A stretch of DNA of 23,405 nt from Bacteroidales bacterium. GTDB lineage: Bacteria > Bacteroidota > Bacteroidia > Bacteroidales > P3. The position numbers and the translations under genes are program-made. Below are positions 7,490 through 16,204 of the stretch, one piece after another. Location: positions 1 through 23,405 of the forward strand of contig JAFWOP010000026.1 of the NCBI GenBank assembly GCA_017545365.1, in the 5' to 3' direction. The notes beneath the pieces are model-generated. The model was not told where the DNA came from, made no database searches, and saw only the letters and a list, made by a program, of their open reading frames with translations. The number at the start of each line of letters is the position of its first letter. Within the stretch, counting starts at the first letter, position 1.

Positions 7490-10345
7490 ATGTCTAACAT
7501 TGAAATACTCGGTGCGCGCGAACACAACCTACAGAATATCGACATCAACATCCCCCGCAACCAGCTGGTGGTATTCACCGGGCTCAGTGGCAGCGGGAAG
7601 TCGAGCCTGGCCTTCGACACCATCCATGCCGAGGGCCAACGCCGCTATATGGAGACCTTCTCCGCCTACGCACGCCACTTCATAGGCAATATCGAGCGCC
7701 CCGATGTCGACAGCATCAACGGCCTCAGCCCCGTCATTTCAATCGAGCAGAAGACCACCAACAAAAATCCCCGCTCCACGGTGGGCACGGTGACGGAGAT
7801 ATACGACTTCGTGCGTCTGCTCTATGCCCGTATCGGGGTAGCCTACTCGCATGTGAGCGGCGAAAAGATGGTCAAATACACCGAAGAACAAATACTGAAC
7901 CTCATTACCGAGAAATACGACGGCAAGGACATCATGATTCTCGCCCCGCTGGTGAAAGGACGCAAGGGACACTACCGCGAACTGTTCACCCAAGTGGCCA
8001 AGAAGGGCTTCCTGCGTGTGAGGGTGGACGGCGAAGTACGTGAGCTCACCTACAACATGCAGGTCGACCGCTACAAAACTCACGACATTGAGCTGGTAAT
8101 CGACCGTGTGAGAGTGAACAAAAACGTGACCCGGCTGAAAGAGGCCGTGCGCACAGCCTTCAAGCAGGGTAAGGGCATCTTGATGATATTGGAGAACACA
8201 CCCCCCTCCCCCATCCCCACCCCGGCTCCCAAACCCACCTTCTACAGCCGGCTGCTGATGGACCCCGTGACAGGCATCTCCTACCCCGAACCCGAACCCA
8301 ACACCTTCTCGTTCAACTCGCCATACGGTGCCTGCCCCAAATGCAACGGGCTGGGGCAAATCGCCCAAATCGACATCAGGAAACTCATCCCCGACCCCAA
8401 AAAGAGCATCCGCGAGGGGGCTTTCGAGGTCTTGGGAAAATACAGCCCCACAAACTACCTCTACCGCAAGCTGGAACGGCTGGGGGCATACTACCATTTC
8501 ACCATCGACGACCCGGTAGAGTCCTTCTCCGAGGATGCCATGAACACCATCCTCTACGGCACAAGCGACTTCACCGGAATGGAAGATGCCTATGAGATGA
8601 ACCACAGTGTGGCATTCCCCGGCATCGTCAACTACATCATGCAGATGGCCTCCGACGAGAGCTCCACAGCATTGCAGAAATGGGCGCAGAGCTTCATGAA
8701 CACCATTCCATGCCCCGAATGCCACGGCTACCGCCTCAAGGCCGAGAGCCTGGCATTTAAAATTGACGGAATGCATATCGGCGAACTGGCCCAGCTCGAC
8801 CTCACCGAACTCCACGAACGCCTCTCGCACCTCGAAGAGCACTTGGACGGACAGCAACGCACGGTGGCGCACGAGATACTACGCGAGATATTGACCCGCA
8901 CGCAATTCATGATAGACGTGGGCGTGGGATACCTCTCCCTCAACCGCAACAGCAGCAGCCTTTCGGGCGGCGAGTCGCAGCGCATACGCCTGGCCACACA
9001 GATTGGTGCGCGGCTGGTCAACGTGCTGTACATCCTCGACGAACCCAGCATCGGCCTGCACCAACGCGACAACCGGCGGCTCATCCACGCCCTACAAGAG
9101 CTGCGCGACCTGGGCAACAGCGTCATCGTGGTGGAACACGATCGCGACATGATAGCCAACGCCGACTATGTGGTCGACATCGGCCCTGGTGCCGGAGTGC
9201 ACGGCGGAAAAATCATATTCCAAGGCACTCACAAACAGCTGCTCAGCTCCAAACGCCACACGCTCACCCTGGACTACCTCAACCGCGTCAAAGAGATACC
9301 CCTCCCCGTCCGTCGCCCCATGGAGGGATGCGAACACATCATCCTCACCGGCGCGACAGGCAACAACCTGAAGAATGTCACCTTCGACCTCCCCCTACGC
9401 CGTTTCGTATGCATCACCGGCGTGAGCGGAAGCGGCAAGTCAAGCCTCATCAACGAAACCCTCCACCACATCCTCAACCGGCATTTCTACCACTCGCAGA
9501 AAGAACCGCTCCCCTACAAATCCATCACCGGCATCGAGCATATCGACAAAGTCATCGAAATTGACCAATCTCCCATCGGGCGCACCCCCCGCAGCAACCC
9601 CGCCACCTACGTGGGCGTATTCGACGAAATCCGCACCCTCTTCACCCAGCTGCCCAGTGCCCGCATCCGCGGATATAAGCCCGGCCGCTTCTCGTTCAAC
9701 GTCAGCGGAGGCAGATGCGAACATTGCAAAGGGGCCGGCGTGCGCACCATCGAGATGAACTTCCTGCCCGACGTGTATGTCAACTGCGAAGTGTGCAATG
9801 GGAAACGCTACAATCGCGAAACGCTGGAGATCCGCTATAAGGGGAAGAGCATCGCCGACGTGCTGGACATGACCATCAACGAGGCAGTGGAATTCTTCGA
9901 ACCACACCCCAAGATATACCGCAAACTGAAAACCATCCAAGAGGTGGGGCTCGGCTACATCACCCTCGGACAGCAGTCCACCACCCTCAGCGGCGGCGAG
10001 GCACAACGCATCAAACTGGCCACCGAGCTGGCACGCCCCGAAACAGGCAACACCCTCTACATCCTCGACGAGCCCACCACCGGACTCCACTTCGAAGACA
10101 TCCGTGTGCTCATGGAAGTGCTGCAACGGCTAGTCGACAAAGGCAACAGCGTACTGGTTATCGAGCACAACATGGACGTCATCAAGGTGGCCGACTGGAT
10201 TATCGACATGGGACCCGAAGGCGGCCGACAGGGCGGTCAAATCATGTTCGAAGGCACTCCCGAAGAGCTGGCCCAGCAACCCGGCAACTACACCGGCCAA
10301 TACCTGAAAGAGGAGCTGGACGAGATGAGGAACAACAAATCGTAA
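7490..10345 (+). CDS. uvrA: Excinuclease ABC subunit UvrA
   Basis: 951 residues, the normal length. It has two ABC ATPase modules: Walker A at residues 31-39 (GLSGSGKSS) and about 644-652 (GVSGSGKSS), signature motifs LSGGESQRIRLATQIG and LSGGEAQRIKLATEL, and Walker B strands YILDEPSIGLHQRD and YILDEPTTGLHFED. Two zinc sites are complete: C282/C285 with C408/C411, and C743/C746 with C766/C769. The UvrB-binding and insertion regions lie between them. UvrA dimers detect bulky DNA lesions and load UvrB in nucleotide excision repair. It starts 7 bases after the transglycosylase. Nothing appears damaged. Confidence 0.98.
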   Translation: MSNIEILGAREHNLQNIDINIPRNQLVVFTGLSGSGKSSLAFDTIHAEGQRRYMETFSAYARHFIGNIERPDVDSINGLSPVISIEQKTTNKNPRSTVGTVTEIYDFVRLLYARIGVAYSHVSGEKMVKYTEEQILNLITEKYDGKDIMILAPLVKGRKGHYRELFTQVAKKGFLRVRVDGEVRELTYNMQVDRYKTHDIELVIDRVRVNKNVTRLKEAVRTAFKQGKGILMILENTPPSPIPTPAPKPTFYSRLLMDPVTGISYPEPEPNTFSFNSPYGACPKCNGLGQIAQIDIRKLIPDPKKSIREGAFEVLGKYSPTNYLYRKLERLGAYYHFTIDDPVESFSEDAMNTILYGTSDFTGMEDAYEMNHSVAFPGIVNYIMQMASDESSTALQKWAQSFMNTIPCPECHGYRLKAESLAFKIDGMHIGELAQLDLTELHERLSHLEEHLDGQQRTVAHEILREILTRTQFMIDVGVGYLSLNRNSSSLSGGESQRIRLATQIGARLVNVLYILDEPSIGLHQRDNRRLIHALQELRDLGNSVIVVEHDRDMIANADYVVDIGPGAGVHGGKIIFQGTHKQLLSSKRHTLTLDYLNRVKEIPLPVRRPMEGCEHIILTGATGNNLKNVTFDLPLRRFVCITGVSGSGKSSLINETLHHILNRHFYHSQKEPLPYKSITGIEHIDKVIEIDQSPIGRTPRSNPATYVGVFDEIRTLFTQLPSARIRGYKPGRFSFNVSGGRCEHCKGAGVRTIEMNFLPDVYVNCEVCNGKRYNRETLEIRYKGKSIADVLDMTINEAVEFFEPHPKIYRKLKTIQEVGLGYITLGQQSTTLSGGEAQRIKLATELARPETGNTLYILDEPTTGLHFEDIRVLMEVLQRLVDKGNSVLVIEHNMDVIKVADWIIDMGPEGGRQGGQIMFEGTPEELAQQPGNYTGQYLKEELDEMRNNKS

Positions 10346-10405
10346 AACACTGGAAGCCCTATCATACTCTACCTTCTATACCTCGCAGCCACCCCGGCAC
10401 TTATC

Positions 10406-11515
10406 ATGCTCCTCGCCCGCCGATGGCGCTGGATAGACAAGGTCAGCCCCATGGCAGTGCTGTATGTCATAGGGCTGCTGGTGGCAAACCTCACCCCCTG
10501 GCTCCACAACACAAGCCTCATGAACCTCAACAATCTGGCGGGCAGCATCTGCATACCGCTTGCCATCCCGCTGATGCTCATCTCATGCAGCCTCACCCAT
10601 TGGTCCACCAGCAAAGCCCTGAAAGCCTTCCTCAGCGGACTCGCGGCAGTGCTGATTGTAAGCATGGCAGGGTTCCTCCTCTTCAAAGGGAGGAGCGACC
10701 CCCAACAGTTTGCGCAAGTATGTGCCGTAGCCATCGGCATCTACACCGGCGGCATACCCAACATGGGGGCCATCGCCCAAGGTGTCGGCATGGACCAGGA
10801 GACCTACCTCTATGTCACCTCCTACGACCTCATCGTCACCGGCCTCTACCTCGTGTTCGTCATCTGCTTCGGCAAAGCCACATTCCGCAAGCTCCTCGGG
10901 CACGATGAGCCCACCCGTCAACCCAAGCCCGACAATGCCGCCGACCAGCCGCAGCCCCACCCCCTGATGCGCCACGCCGTGGCCCCGCTGCTGGCCATCG
11001 TCATCGCAGTGGTCTCCTACCTGCTCTCCACCCTCTTCTCCGAAAGCCTGTCCACCCCCATGCTCATACTCATACTCACCACGCTGTCCATCGCCGCCAC
11101 GTTCATCCCCTTGATAAGGAAAATCAATCGCACCGACCAAGAGAAAGGGCGGCAGTCCACCGCTTTCACCTTGGGGCTGTACTTCGTCTACACATTCTGC
11201 TTCTCCATAGCCAACAGCTGCGACATCAGGCAGATGGACCTCGCCGGAAGCCTCAACATCCTGTGGTACATCCTGTTCATCATCTTTGGCTCCCTCCTTC
11301 TACAAATACTGTTCGCCCGACTGATGAGGCTCGACGGCGACACCACCCTGGTCACCTCTGTGGCCCTCATCAACTCGCCGCCCTTCGTCCCCCTCGTTGC
11401 TGCCCTTCTCAACAACAAGGAAGTCATCATCCTCGGCATCACCATAGGAATGCTCGGCTACATGCTGGGCAACTACCTGGGGCTGGCAGTCTACTTCCTG
11501 CTGGCACCGGCATAA
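10406..11515 (+). CDS. DUF819 family multi-pass membrane protein
   Basis: 369 residues from the first available ATG, with about ten hydrophobic segments, the motif IYTGGIPNMGAIAQGVGM, a matching late block (VTSVALINSPPFVPLVAALL, IIGMLGY-like end), and a central hydrophilic loop near residues 165-190 (HDEPTRQPKPDNAADQPQPH). These fit DUF819 (YjcL-like) integral membrane proteins, possible transporters of unknown substrate. The same frame upstream encodes a hydrophobic, family-like N-terminus (PIILYLLYLAATPALI) directly after the uvrA stop codon at 10343-10345, but no ATG, GTG or TTG lies between that stop and 10406. The annotated start thus removes most of the first membrane helix. The true start may be a non-canonical ATA/ATC near 10361-10366 or may have mutated. 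Confidence 0.8.
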   Translation: MLLARRWRWIDKVSPMAVLYVIGLLVANLTPWLHNTSLMNLNNLAGSICIPLAIPLMLISCSLTHWSTSKALKAFLSGLAAVLIVSMAGFLLFKGRSDPQQFAQVCAVAIGIYTGGIPNMGAIAQGVGMDQETYLYVTSYDLIVTGLYLVFVICFGKATFRKLLGHDEPTRQPKPDNAADQPQPHPLMRHAVAPLLAIVIAVVSYLLSTLFSESLSTPMLILILTTLSIAATFIPLIRKINRTDQEKGRQSTAFTLGLYFVYTFCFSIANSCDIRQMDLAGSLNILWYILFIIFGSLLLQILFARLMRLDGDTTLVTSVALINSPPFVPLVAALLNNKEVIILGITIGMLGYMLGNYLGLAVYFLLAPA

Positions 11516-11548
11516 TTGTAAAAAAAATAAAAACCAACGCAGTTTTCG

Positions 11549-11578
11549 TTGCAAAACAAAATAAAATTCGTATCTTTG
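11549..11578 (+). promoter_or_regulatory. Bacteroidota-type promoter of the C10 protease gene
   Basis: TTG at 11549-11551, exactly 19 bases, then TATCTTTG at 11571-11578, a full match to the -33/-7 pattern of the phylum's primary sigma factor. Transcription would start near 11583, leaving a leader of about 34 A/T-rich bases before the ATG at 11617. Confidence 0.8.
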
Positions 11579-11616
11579 CCACTCGAAAATAATAATAATT
11601 AATAGTCAATATAGAG

Positions 11617-13077
11617 ATGAAGTATTTAAAAACCAGACTCGTATCCGTCATCGTACTTCTCGCGGTAATGATGAGTGGAAACGCAAATGCCGACAACATC
11701 AACCTTTCGACCGCAAAACAGATAGGCGCATTCTACTACAATGTTGCAACCGGCACTAAAGCCCCTGTCTCTGCCGAAAAGCTGGAACTAGTCCAACAAT
11801 TCGACAACCCCACTCTTTCCATACCGGCCCTCTATGCCTTCAATGTGGCGGATAATGGCTTCGTCGTGGTCTCCGCATCTGACTGCACCGAACCCGTCCT
11901 CGCCTACTCCCCCGACGGCCGCATCGACAGCGCATACATGAACCCCGCCTGCCGCTATATGCTCGAAAGCTATCAAAGACTAATCTGCGCAAACCAGAAC
12001 AGCGATGCCACACCCACAGCAGAAGTGAAACAGATGTGGAATGAGTTGCTCGACCAGACCTTCACCTGCGACCCCTCCAGCAAAGGCATCCTCGTCAAAG
12101 CAAAATGGGGACAAGGCGACCCCAATCACCCCTCCTACAACACCATGTGCCCCCAAATACAAGGCAAACCCTGCCTCACAGGTTGTGTCGCCACGGCCAT
12201 GTCCATGATTATCCATTATTGGAAATACCCGCTCAAAGGCGGCAGCCAGAGTAACCCCACCGCCATGACTAGCTGGAACAACCAGACCATCAAATACAAA
12301 TTCCTCGTCGACTCCAACAAATTCATCTACGACAGCATGCCCGAACAAATCACCCACACCAGCCCATGGAACAACCGTCGCGCTGTGGGCAAACTCTGCT
12401 TTGCTTGTGGCGTCACAGTCAAAATGGACTGGGGCCTGGATGCAAGTGGCGCCGTATCACAAAATGTACCCGAGGCTTTCTCTAAATGGTTCAATTATTC
12501 AAATAACGCCACATACGCTCGCCGTTCCTCCTACTCCGACGCCCAATGGATTGACATTCTCCACTCCGAGCTTGACGACAATGCACGCCCCGTATACTAC
12601 AGCGCCTGCGACCCCGACCCAGAACATGGAAAAGACGCCCGCCATGCATTCGTCATCGCCGGTACCACAGGCTCCAATAGGAATATGTTCTACATCCGCT
12701 GGGGCTGGGATCGTTCCAGCGACGGCTATTTCAACCTTGCACCTGCGTCCTCCATTGGCGCTGCCGGCGGCTACTACTTTACCACCGAACACGCCATGGT
12801 ATACCAAATCTATCCTAGCGACCCCGTCGGAATCGAAGAAAACACCTCCTTCACCCAGAACGCAGCCTATCCTAACCCTGCCACCGACCACATCATGATT
12901 CCCTCCGACCTCTCCTTCAACGCCATCCTCTCAGTCTACAACATCGACGGCAAACTGGTCAAGACAGATGTAATCCCCAACGGCACCAAGGAATACCGCC
13001 TCGACCTCCAAGGCTTCACCCCCGGCACTTACATCTACCGTCTGAACGGATCCGCCGTGAAATTCAACGTGCTTTAA
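11617..13077 (+). CDS. Secreted C10 family cysteine protease (streptopain/interpain-like) with T9SS domain
   Basis: 486 residues. A Sec signal peptide (about residues 1-25, ending in GNANA) precedes an N-terminal pro-domain (about 26-145) of the Spi/inhibitory type (ALYAFNVADNGFVVVSASDC). The peptidase domain carries the catalytic Cys190 in CLTGCVATAMSMI and His343 in KDARHAFVIAG, with the supporting RWGWDRSSDGYF block. From about residue 414 a type A type IX secretion C-terminal domain follows: AYPNPATDHI ... LSVYNIDGKLV ... FTPGTYIYRL. The protein is thus exported to the periplasm, activated by pro-domain removal, and passed over the outer membrane by the T9SS, either released or anchored. 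Known relatives degrade host or dietary proteins. It is monocistronic, with its own promoter and terminator. No T9SS machinery is in the window. Confidence 0.93.
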   Translation: MKYLKTRLVSVIVLLAVMMSGNANADNINLSTAKQIGAFYYNVATGTKAPVSAEKLELVQQFDNPTLSIPALYAFNVADNGFVVVSASDCTEPVLAYSPDGRIDSAYMNPACRYMLESYQRLICANQNSDATPTAEVKQMWNELLDQTFTCDPSSKGILVKAKWGQGDPNHPSYNTMCPQIQGKPCLTGCVATAMSMIIHYWKYPLKGGSQSNPTAMTSWNNQTIKYKFLVDSNKFIYDSMPEQITHTSPWNNRRAVGKLCFACGVTVKMDWGLDASGAVSQNVPEAFSKWFNYSNNATYARRSSYSDAQWIDILHSELDDNARPVYYSACDPDPEHGKDARHAFVIAGTTGSNRNMFYIRWGWDRSSDGYFNLAPASSIGAAGGYYFTTEHAMVYQIYPSDPVGIEENTSFTQNAAYPNPATDHIMIPSDLSFNAILSVYNIDGKLVKTDVIPNGTKEYRLDLQGFTPGTYIYRLNGSAVKFNVL

Positions 13078-13109
13078 GGCAAGTATTTTTACACCAAATA
13101 ACACCACTA

Positions 13110-13145
13110 GAGTCCTGGCGGCCCAGCCGTCAGGACTCCTTTTTC
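13110..13145 (+). terminator. Rho-independent terminator after the C10 protease gene
   Basis: Stem of 12 pairs (13110-13121 with 13127-13138, one G-U wobble), loop CCCAG, followed by CCTTTTTCT. It is GC-rich and strong. Confidence 0.88.
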
Positions 13146-13306
13146 TCCCGCGGCACACCCCGCAGCCTCCCTGCAACTCCACCCCGCAACAACCCCTTGG
13201 CCTCATGTTACTTAAAACAAACACACATTTTTCTTTCTACCTTCATTCTTCTACCTAAATAAAAATAGAAACTAAATAATAATAGAATAGCAGACAAACT
13301 GCGAGA

Positions 13307-13332
13307 CTGCCCATGAACGGGGCTCTGGGCAG
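13307..13332 (-). repeat. Inverted repeat downstream of the minus-strand beta-barrel gene
   Basis: CTGCCCA at 13307-13313 and TGGGCAG at 13326-13332 form a 7-bp stem with a 12-base loop, 25 bases beyond the stop at 13357. No clear T-run follows on the minus strand, so it is only a possible terminator or mRNA-stabilising hairpin. The rest of 13146-13356 is gene-free: GC-rich at first, then A/T-rich. Confidence 0.4.
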
Positions 13333-13356
13333 AATCAACATGAGGAGTTCTTACTG

Positions 13357-14664
13357 CTAGAAGGCAGCAACACCACCCAGCCGGTAGCGCATGTAGATGC
13401 CGAAGGCAAAGTCGAGGGCCTTTACTCGCGTGTCGTAATAGAACTCAGCGTCAAACCCTAACGAGAATTTGGAGGTATAGCGGTTCTCTATGGCCATCTT
13501 GGCGGTTATCATCTCGCGTTCGGGAACGGCGAAGTTGGCCTTGTGCCAGCTGACACTCTGGAACAAGTAGCTCCCCCGCGGGGCAATATACTGGTGGCCG
13601 TACCAGTAGCCCGCTTGCAGCATAAGCCGCCAGTTGCCATGCCAATGGGGAGCATCATGCCAAGACTCTTTGGGTACTCTATTCGGCAATGGGAAGTCGC
13701 ACGAGAGTTGGGGCCAAAGCGCCCATCCCTTGTCATAAGCCTGCCACTTCTCTGGCGAGATGTCCTGATAGAAGAATAGTGGCAAATCCAACGCCACTGC
13801 ACTTTCCCTATCCAGCGATACATTCACCCGCAGCCCCACGTTCTCGTTAAACAACGACTGAATGCATGTGTCCAAAGCCGAGAACTGTCCACCGCGGTGG
13901 GTGCCCAGAAAGCTGAACGGCAACCACACCATCACTCCGTGGCGAGTGTCTTTCGCCCATTCCCACAATAGCAGTTCGTTGCTGCTGCCTAGCGCGAAAC
14001 GTTCCTGCGTCATCTGCCACGGCTCCAAAAGTTCCTCCCAATGGAGCCAGGTGTCGGTTATCAGCCCCATCCCACAGCTCAACGGCAGCTGGGCAAGTAT
14101 CTGCACACCCTCCTCATAATGGTCATAGACATACCGCTCACGGTCTAACATAGGTTCGAAGAGCTTGTGGCTCAACGCGCCATAAAGGGAGCCCATCACC
14201 AGCCGCACATTGTCGTGAGGCTTATACTCCAAACGCACCAACGGCTTCCACTGCCGGATGCCGTCGGAGCCTGCCACCCCTGCCAGATGCACACCAAAGG
14301 TCATCTGCGCCTCTTGCCCAATCCTGTGCTTGGCATAGGGTGTCACAAAAAAGCCGGTGGCGGTGTAGCCCCTGGTATAGGGGAGCGAAAAGGCCGCATC
14401 GCGCAGGAAGGTGGCAGCATCCACCCCCACAAGCCATGACTTCTGCCCCATGTAACCCGACAAGGCGTTATCCCCTGGTCCCAACCACCAGTCGCTGGCA
14501 GGGTCGGTGAGCAAGGTCAGTTCCCGCTGCACCTGATGCAACCCATCAGTATAAACCAAATGAAAGACCGAGTCGGCAAGCTGCGGGTCGGGTACCAGCA
14601 GTTCCTGTCCTCTCGCAAAACCGCATAAAGCAGTAGCCAACAATATCAGAGACGCTCTTTTCAT
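13357..14664 (-). CDS. Putative outer membrane beta-barrel protein, function unknown
   Basis: 435 residues from the chosen start. A Sec signal peptide is evident (MKRASLILLATALCGFARGQ; cleavage near residue 18-19). The mature part is rich in aromatic residues with alternating polar/hydrophobic stretches (MTFGVHLAGVAG, PLVRLEYKPHDNVRLVMGSL, WRLMLQAGYWYGHQY) and ends in FAFGIYMRYRLGGVAAF with a C-terminal Phe, typical for BAM-inserted barrels. No named family is recognised. A GTG at 14691 in frame was rejected because it would run through the promoter. The promoter abuts the ATG at 14664, so the mRNA is probably leaderless. The divergent neighbour is a MATE transporter, with no clear functional link. 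Confidence 0.75.
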   Translation of the reverse strand: MKRASLILLATALCGFARGQELLVPDPQLADSVFHLVYTDGLHQVQRELTLLTDPASDWWLGPGDNALSGYMGQKSWLVGVDAATFLRDAAFSLPYTRGYTATGFFVTPYAKHRIGQEAQMTFGVHLAGVAGSDGIRQWKPLVRLEYKPHDNVRLVMGSLYGALSHKLFEPMLDRERYVYDHYEEGVQILAQLPLSCGMGLITDTWLHWEELLEPWQMTQERFALGSSNELLLWEWAKDTRHGVMVWLPFSFLGTHRGGQFSALDTCIQSLFNENVGLRVNVSLDRESAVALDLPLFFYQDISPEKWQAYDKGWALWPQLSCDFPLPNRVPKESWHDAPHWHGNWRLMLQAGYWYGHQYIAPRGSYLFQSVSWHKANFAVPEREMITAKMAIENRYTSKFSLGFDAEFYYDTRVKALDFAFGIYMRYRLGGVAAF

Positions 14665-14668
14665 GGTG

Positions 14669-14698
14669 CAAAAATACGATTTTTTTCCCACGTAGCAA
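14669..14698 (-). promoter_or_regulatory. Promoter of the beta-barrel gene, probably giving a leaderless mRNA
   Basis: On the minus strand: TTG (14698-14696), 19 bases, TATTTTTG (14676-14669), then CACC and the ATG. With the usual placement of the -7 box the first transcribed base falls on or beside the A of the start codon. Confidence 0.75.
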
Positions 14699-14716
14699 CA
14701 ATCCAGTTTTTTTTTG

Positions 14717-14724
14717 TAACTTTG
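14717..14724 (+). promoter_or_regulatory. Possible -7 element of the MATE gene
   Basis: TAACTTTG matches TAnnTTTG and lies 64 bases before the ATG at 14789. No clear -33 element is present. It is divergent from the minus-strand promoter in the same 124-bp intergenic region. Confidence 0.45.
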
Positions 14725-14788
14725 CAGACCCTCTTAACAAGTCAAACGTTCATTAACACACTATAAAACAACCGTCTACAAAGAAACC

Positions 14789-16147
14789 ATGTTCGACAAT
14801 AGAGACAGTATCGACTTTGCAAATGCCAACATCGGAAGGCTTTTCGCCAGCCTGTTCTTCCCCACCTTGCTGGGTATGGTGTTCAATATGGCGTTCATCT
14901 TCACCGACGGCATCTTTGTGGGCCACGGCATCGGGGACTACGGGCTTGCCTCGATAAACCTCATCGGCCCAATCATGATGCTTATCAACGGTGTGGGCAT
15001 GATGCTGGGCGTGGGGGCCAGCGTGGTGGGGGCCATACACCTCTCGCACGGCAACGTGAAGGCCGCCCGCATCAATGTGACACAGGCGTTTACGGCTGGT
15101 GTCACCTTTTCGGTATTGATGGGTGCGGCCTGTTACCTCTTCCCAAACACGGTGCTGACGATGTTGGGAGCCGATGGCACGTTGTATCCTTTTGCACTAG
15201 AATATTATTTGTGGTTCCTCCCCACCTGTCTGCTCAACATGGTGACGCAGATAGGCCTGTTTGCCATCCGGCTCGACGGGTCGCCGCGCTTTGCAATGCT
15301 CTCCAACATCATACCCGCCTTGGTGAATGGGGTGTTGGACTACCTTTTTATCTTCCCCATGCAATGGGGCCTGATGGGAGCCTCGCTGGCCACCGACATC
15401 GGCGGGCTGGTGGGCACCGGCATGGTGGTGTACTATATGTTCTTCAAGGCCAAGACCCTCAAGTTCTATCCCATGAAGGCATCGGCCACAAGCTTCCGGT
15501 TGGCATTACGCAATATCGGCTACATGGTCAAGATGGGCTTTTCGGGATTGGTGGGAGAGCTAGCCGTCGCCGCTATGATGCTGACGGGCAACCTGATGTT
15601 CAAACACTATGTGGGCGACGACGGGGTGGCGGCATACAGCGTGTCGTGCTACTTGTTCCCGCTGGTGTATATGATATATAGTTCGGTGGCCGTGTCGGCC
15701 CAGCCCATCATCAGCTTCAACTATGGGGCCGACAAGCGGCGGAGGGTACACCACACACTGAGGTTCAGCCTTATGGTGGCGATAGTGCTGGGTGTGGGCA
15801 TGAGTTCGCTGTTCTATTTCTTTGCACCCAGCGTAGTCAGCTGCTTCCTGAGCAGCGACGTGCCTGCATACTTGCTGGCGTCGGAAGGGCTCCCCTACTA
15901 TGCTATGGGTTTCCTGCCGATGGCCGTAAACATCTGCGTAGTGGGCTACCTGCAAGGCATCGAGCGGGCAGGGCTGGCCATCCTGTTCACCCTGCAGCGG
16001 GGCATTCTGTTCTTGGTGGCCGCTTTCTGCATCCTTCCCCGTTTTTGGGGCATTCCTGGGCTGTGGCTCTCGGTGCCGGCGGCTGAGTGGGCCAACCTGC
16101 TATGTATTATCGTCTATGTGATAAAAAACAAGCCGCAGCCGCAATAA
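14789..16147 (+). CDS. MATE family efflux transporter
   Basis: 452 residues with twelve hydrophobic segments in two similar halves, the usual length for multidrug and toxic compound extrusion proteins. Family features include the first helix region RLFASLFFPTLLGMVFNMAF, the DGIFVGHGIGDYGLASINLI block, and in the second half LVGELAVAAMMLTGNLMF and AQPIISFNYGADK, a sequence strongly typical of the DinF/MepA-like branch. It would export cationic or other amphipathic compounds over the inner membrane using Na+ or H+. The substrate is unknown. It has its own possible promoter; the next gene begins 57 bases after its stop with no terminator seen, so read-through is possible. Confidence 0.95.
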   Translation: MFDNRDSIDFANANIGRLFASLFFPTLLGMVFNMAFIFTDGIFVGHGIGDYGLASINLIGPIMMLINGVGMMLGVGASVVGAIHLSHGNVKAARINVTQAFTAGVTFSVLMGAACYLFPNTVLTMLGADGTLYPFALEYYLWFLPTCLLNMVTQIGLFAIRLDGSPRFAMLSNIIPALVNGVLDYLFIFPMQWGLMGASLATDIGGLVGTGMVVYYMFFKAKTLKFYPMKASATSFRLALRNIGYMVKMGFSGLVGELAVAAMMLTGNLMFKHYVGDDGVAAYSVSCYLFPLVYMIYSSVAVSAQPIISFNYGADKRRRVHHTLRFSLMVAIVLGVGMSSLFYFFAPSVVSCFLSSDVPAYLLASEGLPYYAMGFLPMAVNICVVGYLQGIERAGLAILFTLQRGILFLVAAFCILPRFWGIPGLWLSVPAAEWANLLCIIVYVIKNKPQPQ

Positions 16148-16204
16148 AAAGTATAAATGACATACTAACCTCACATAAGAACAATAAATAATATCAATTA
16201 ATAC

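Noticed and set aside
7739..8872. Long minus-strand open frames across uvrA, for example about 377 codons
   Set aside because: They are antisense shadows of a GC-rich gene; the plus-strand UvrA motifs are complete.
14689..14691. In-frame GTG giving a longer N-terminus (MGKKSYFCT) for the beta-barrel protein
   Set aside because: It lies within the promoter, upstream of the -7 box, and spoils an otherwise standard signal peptide starting at 14664.
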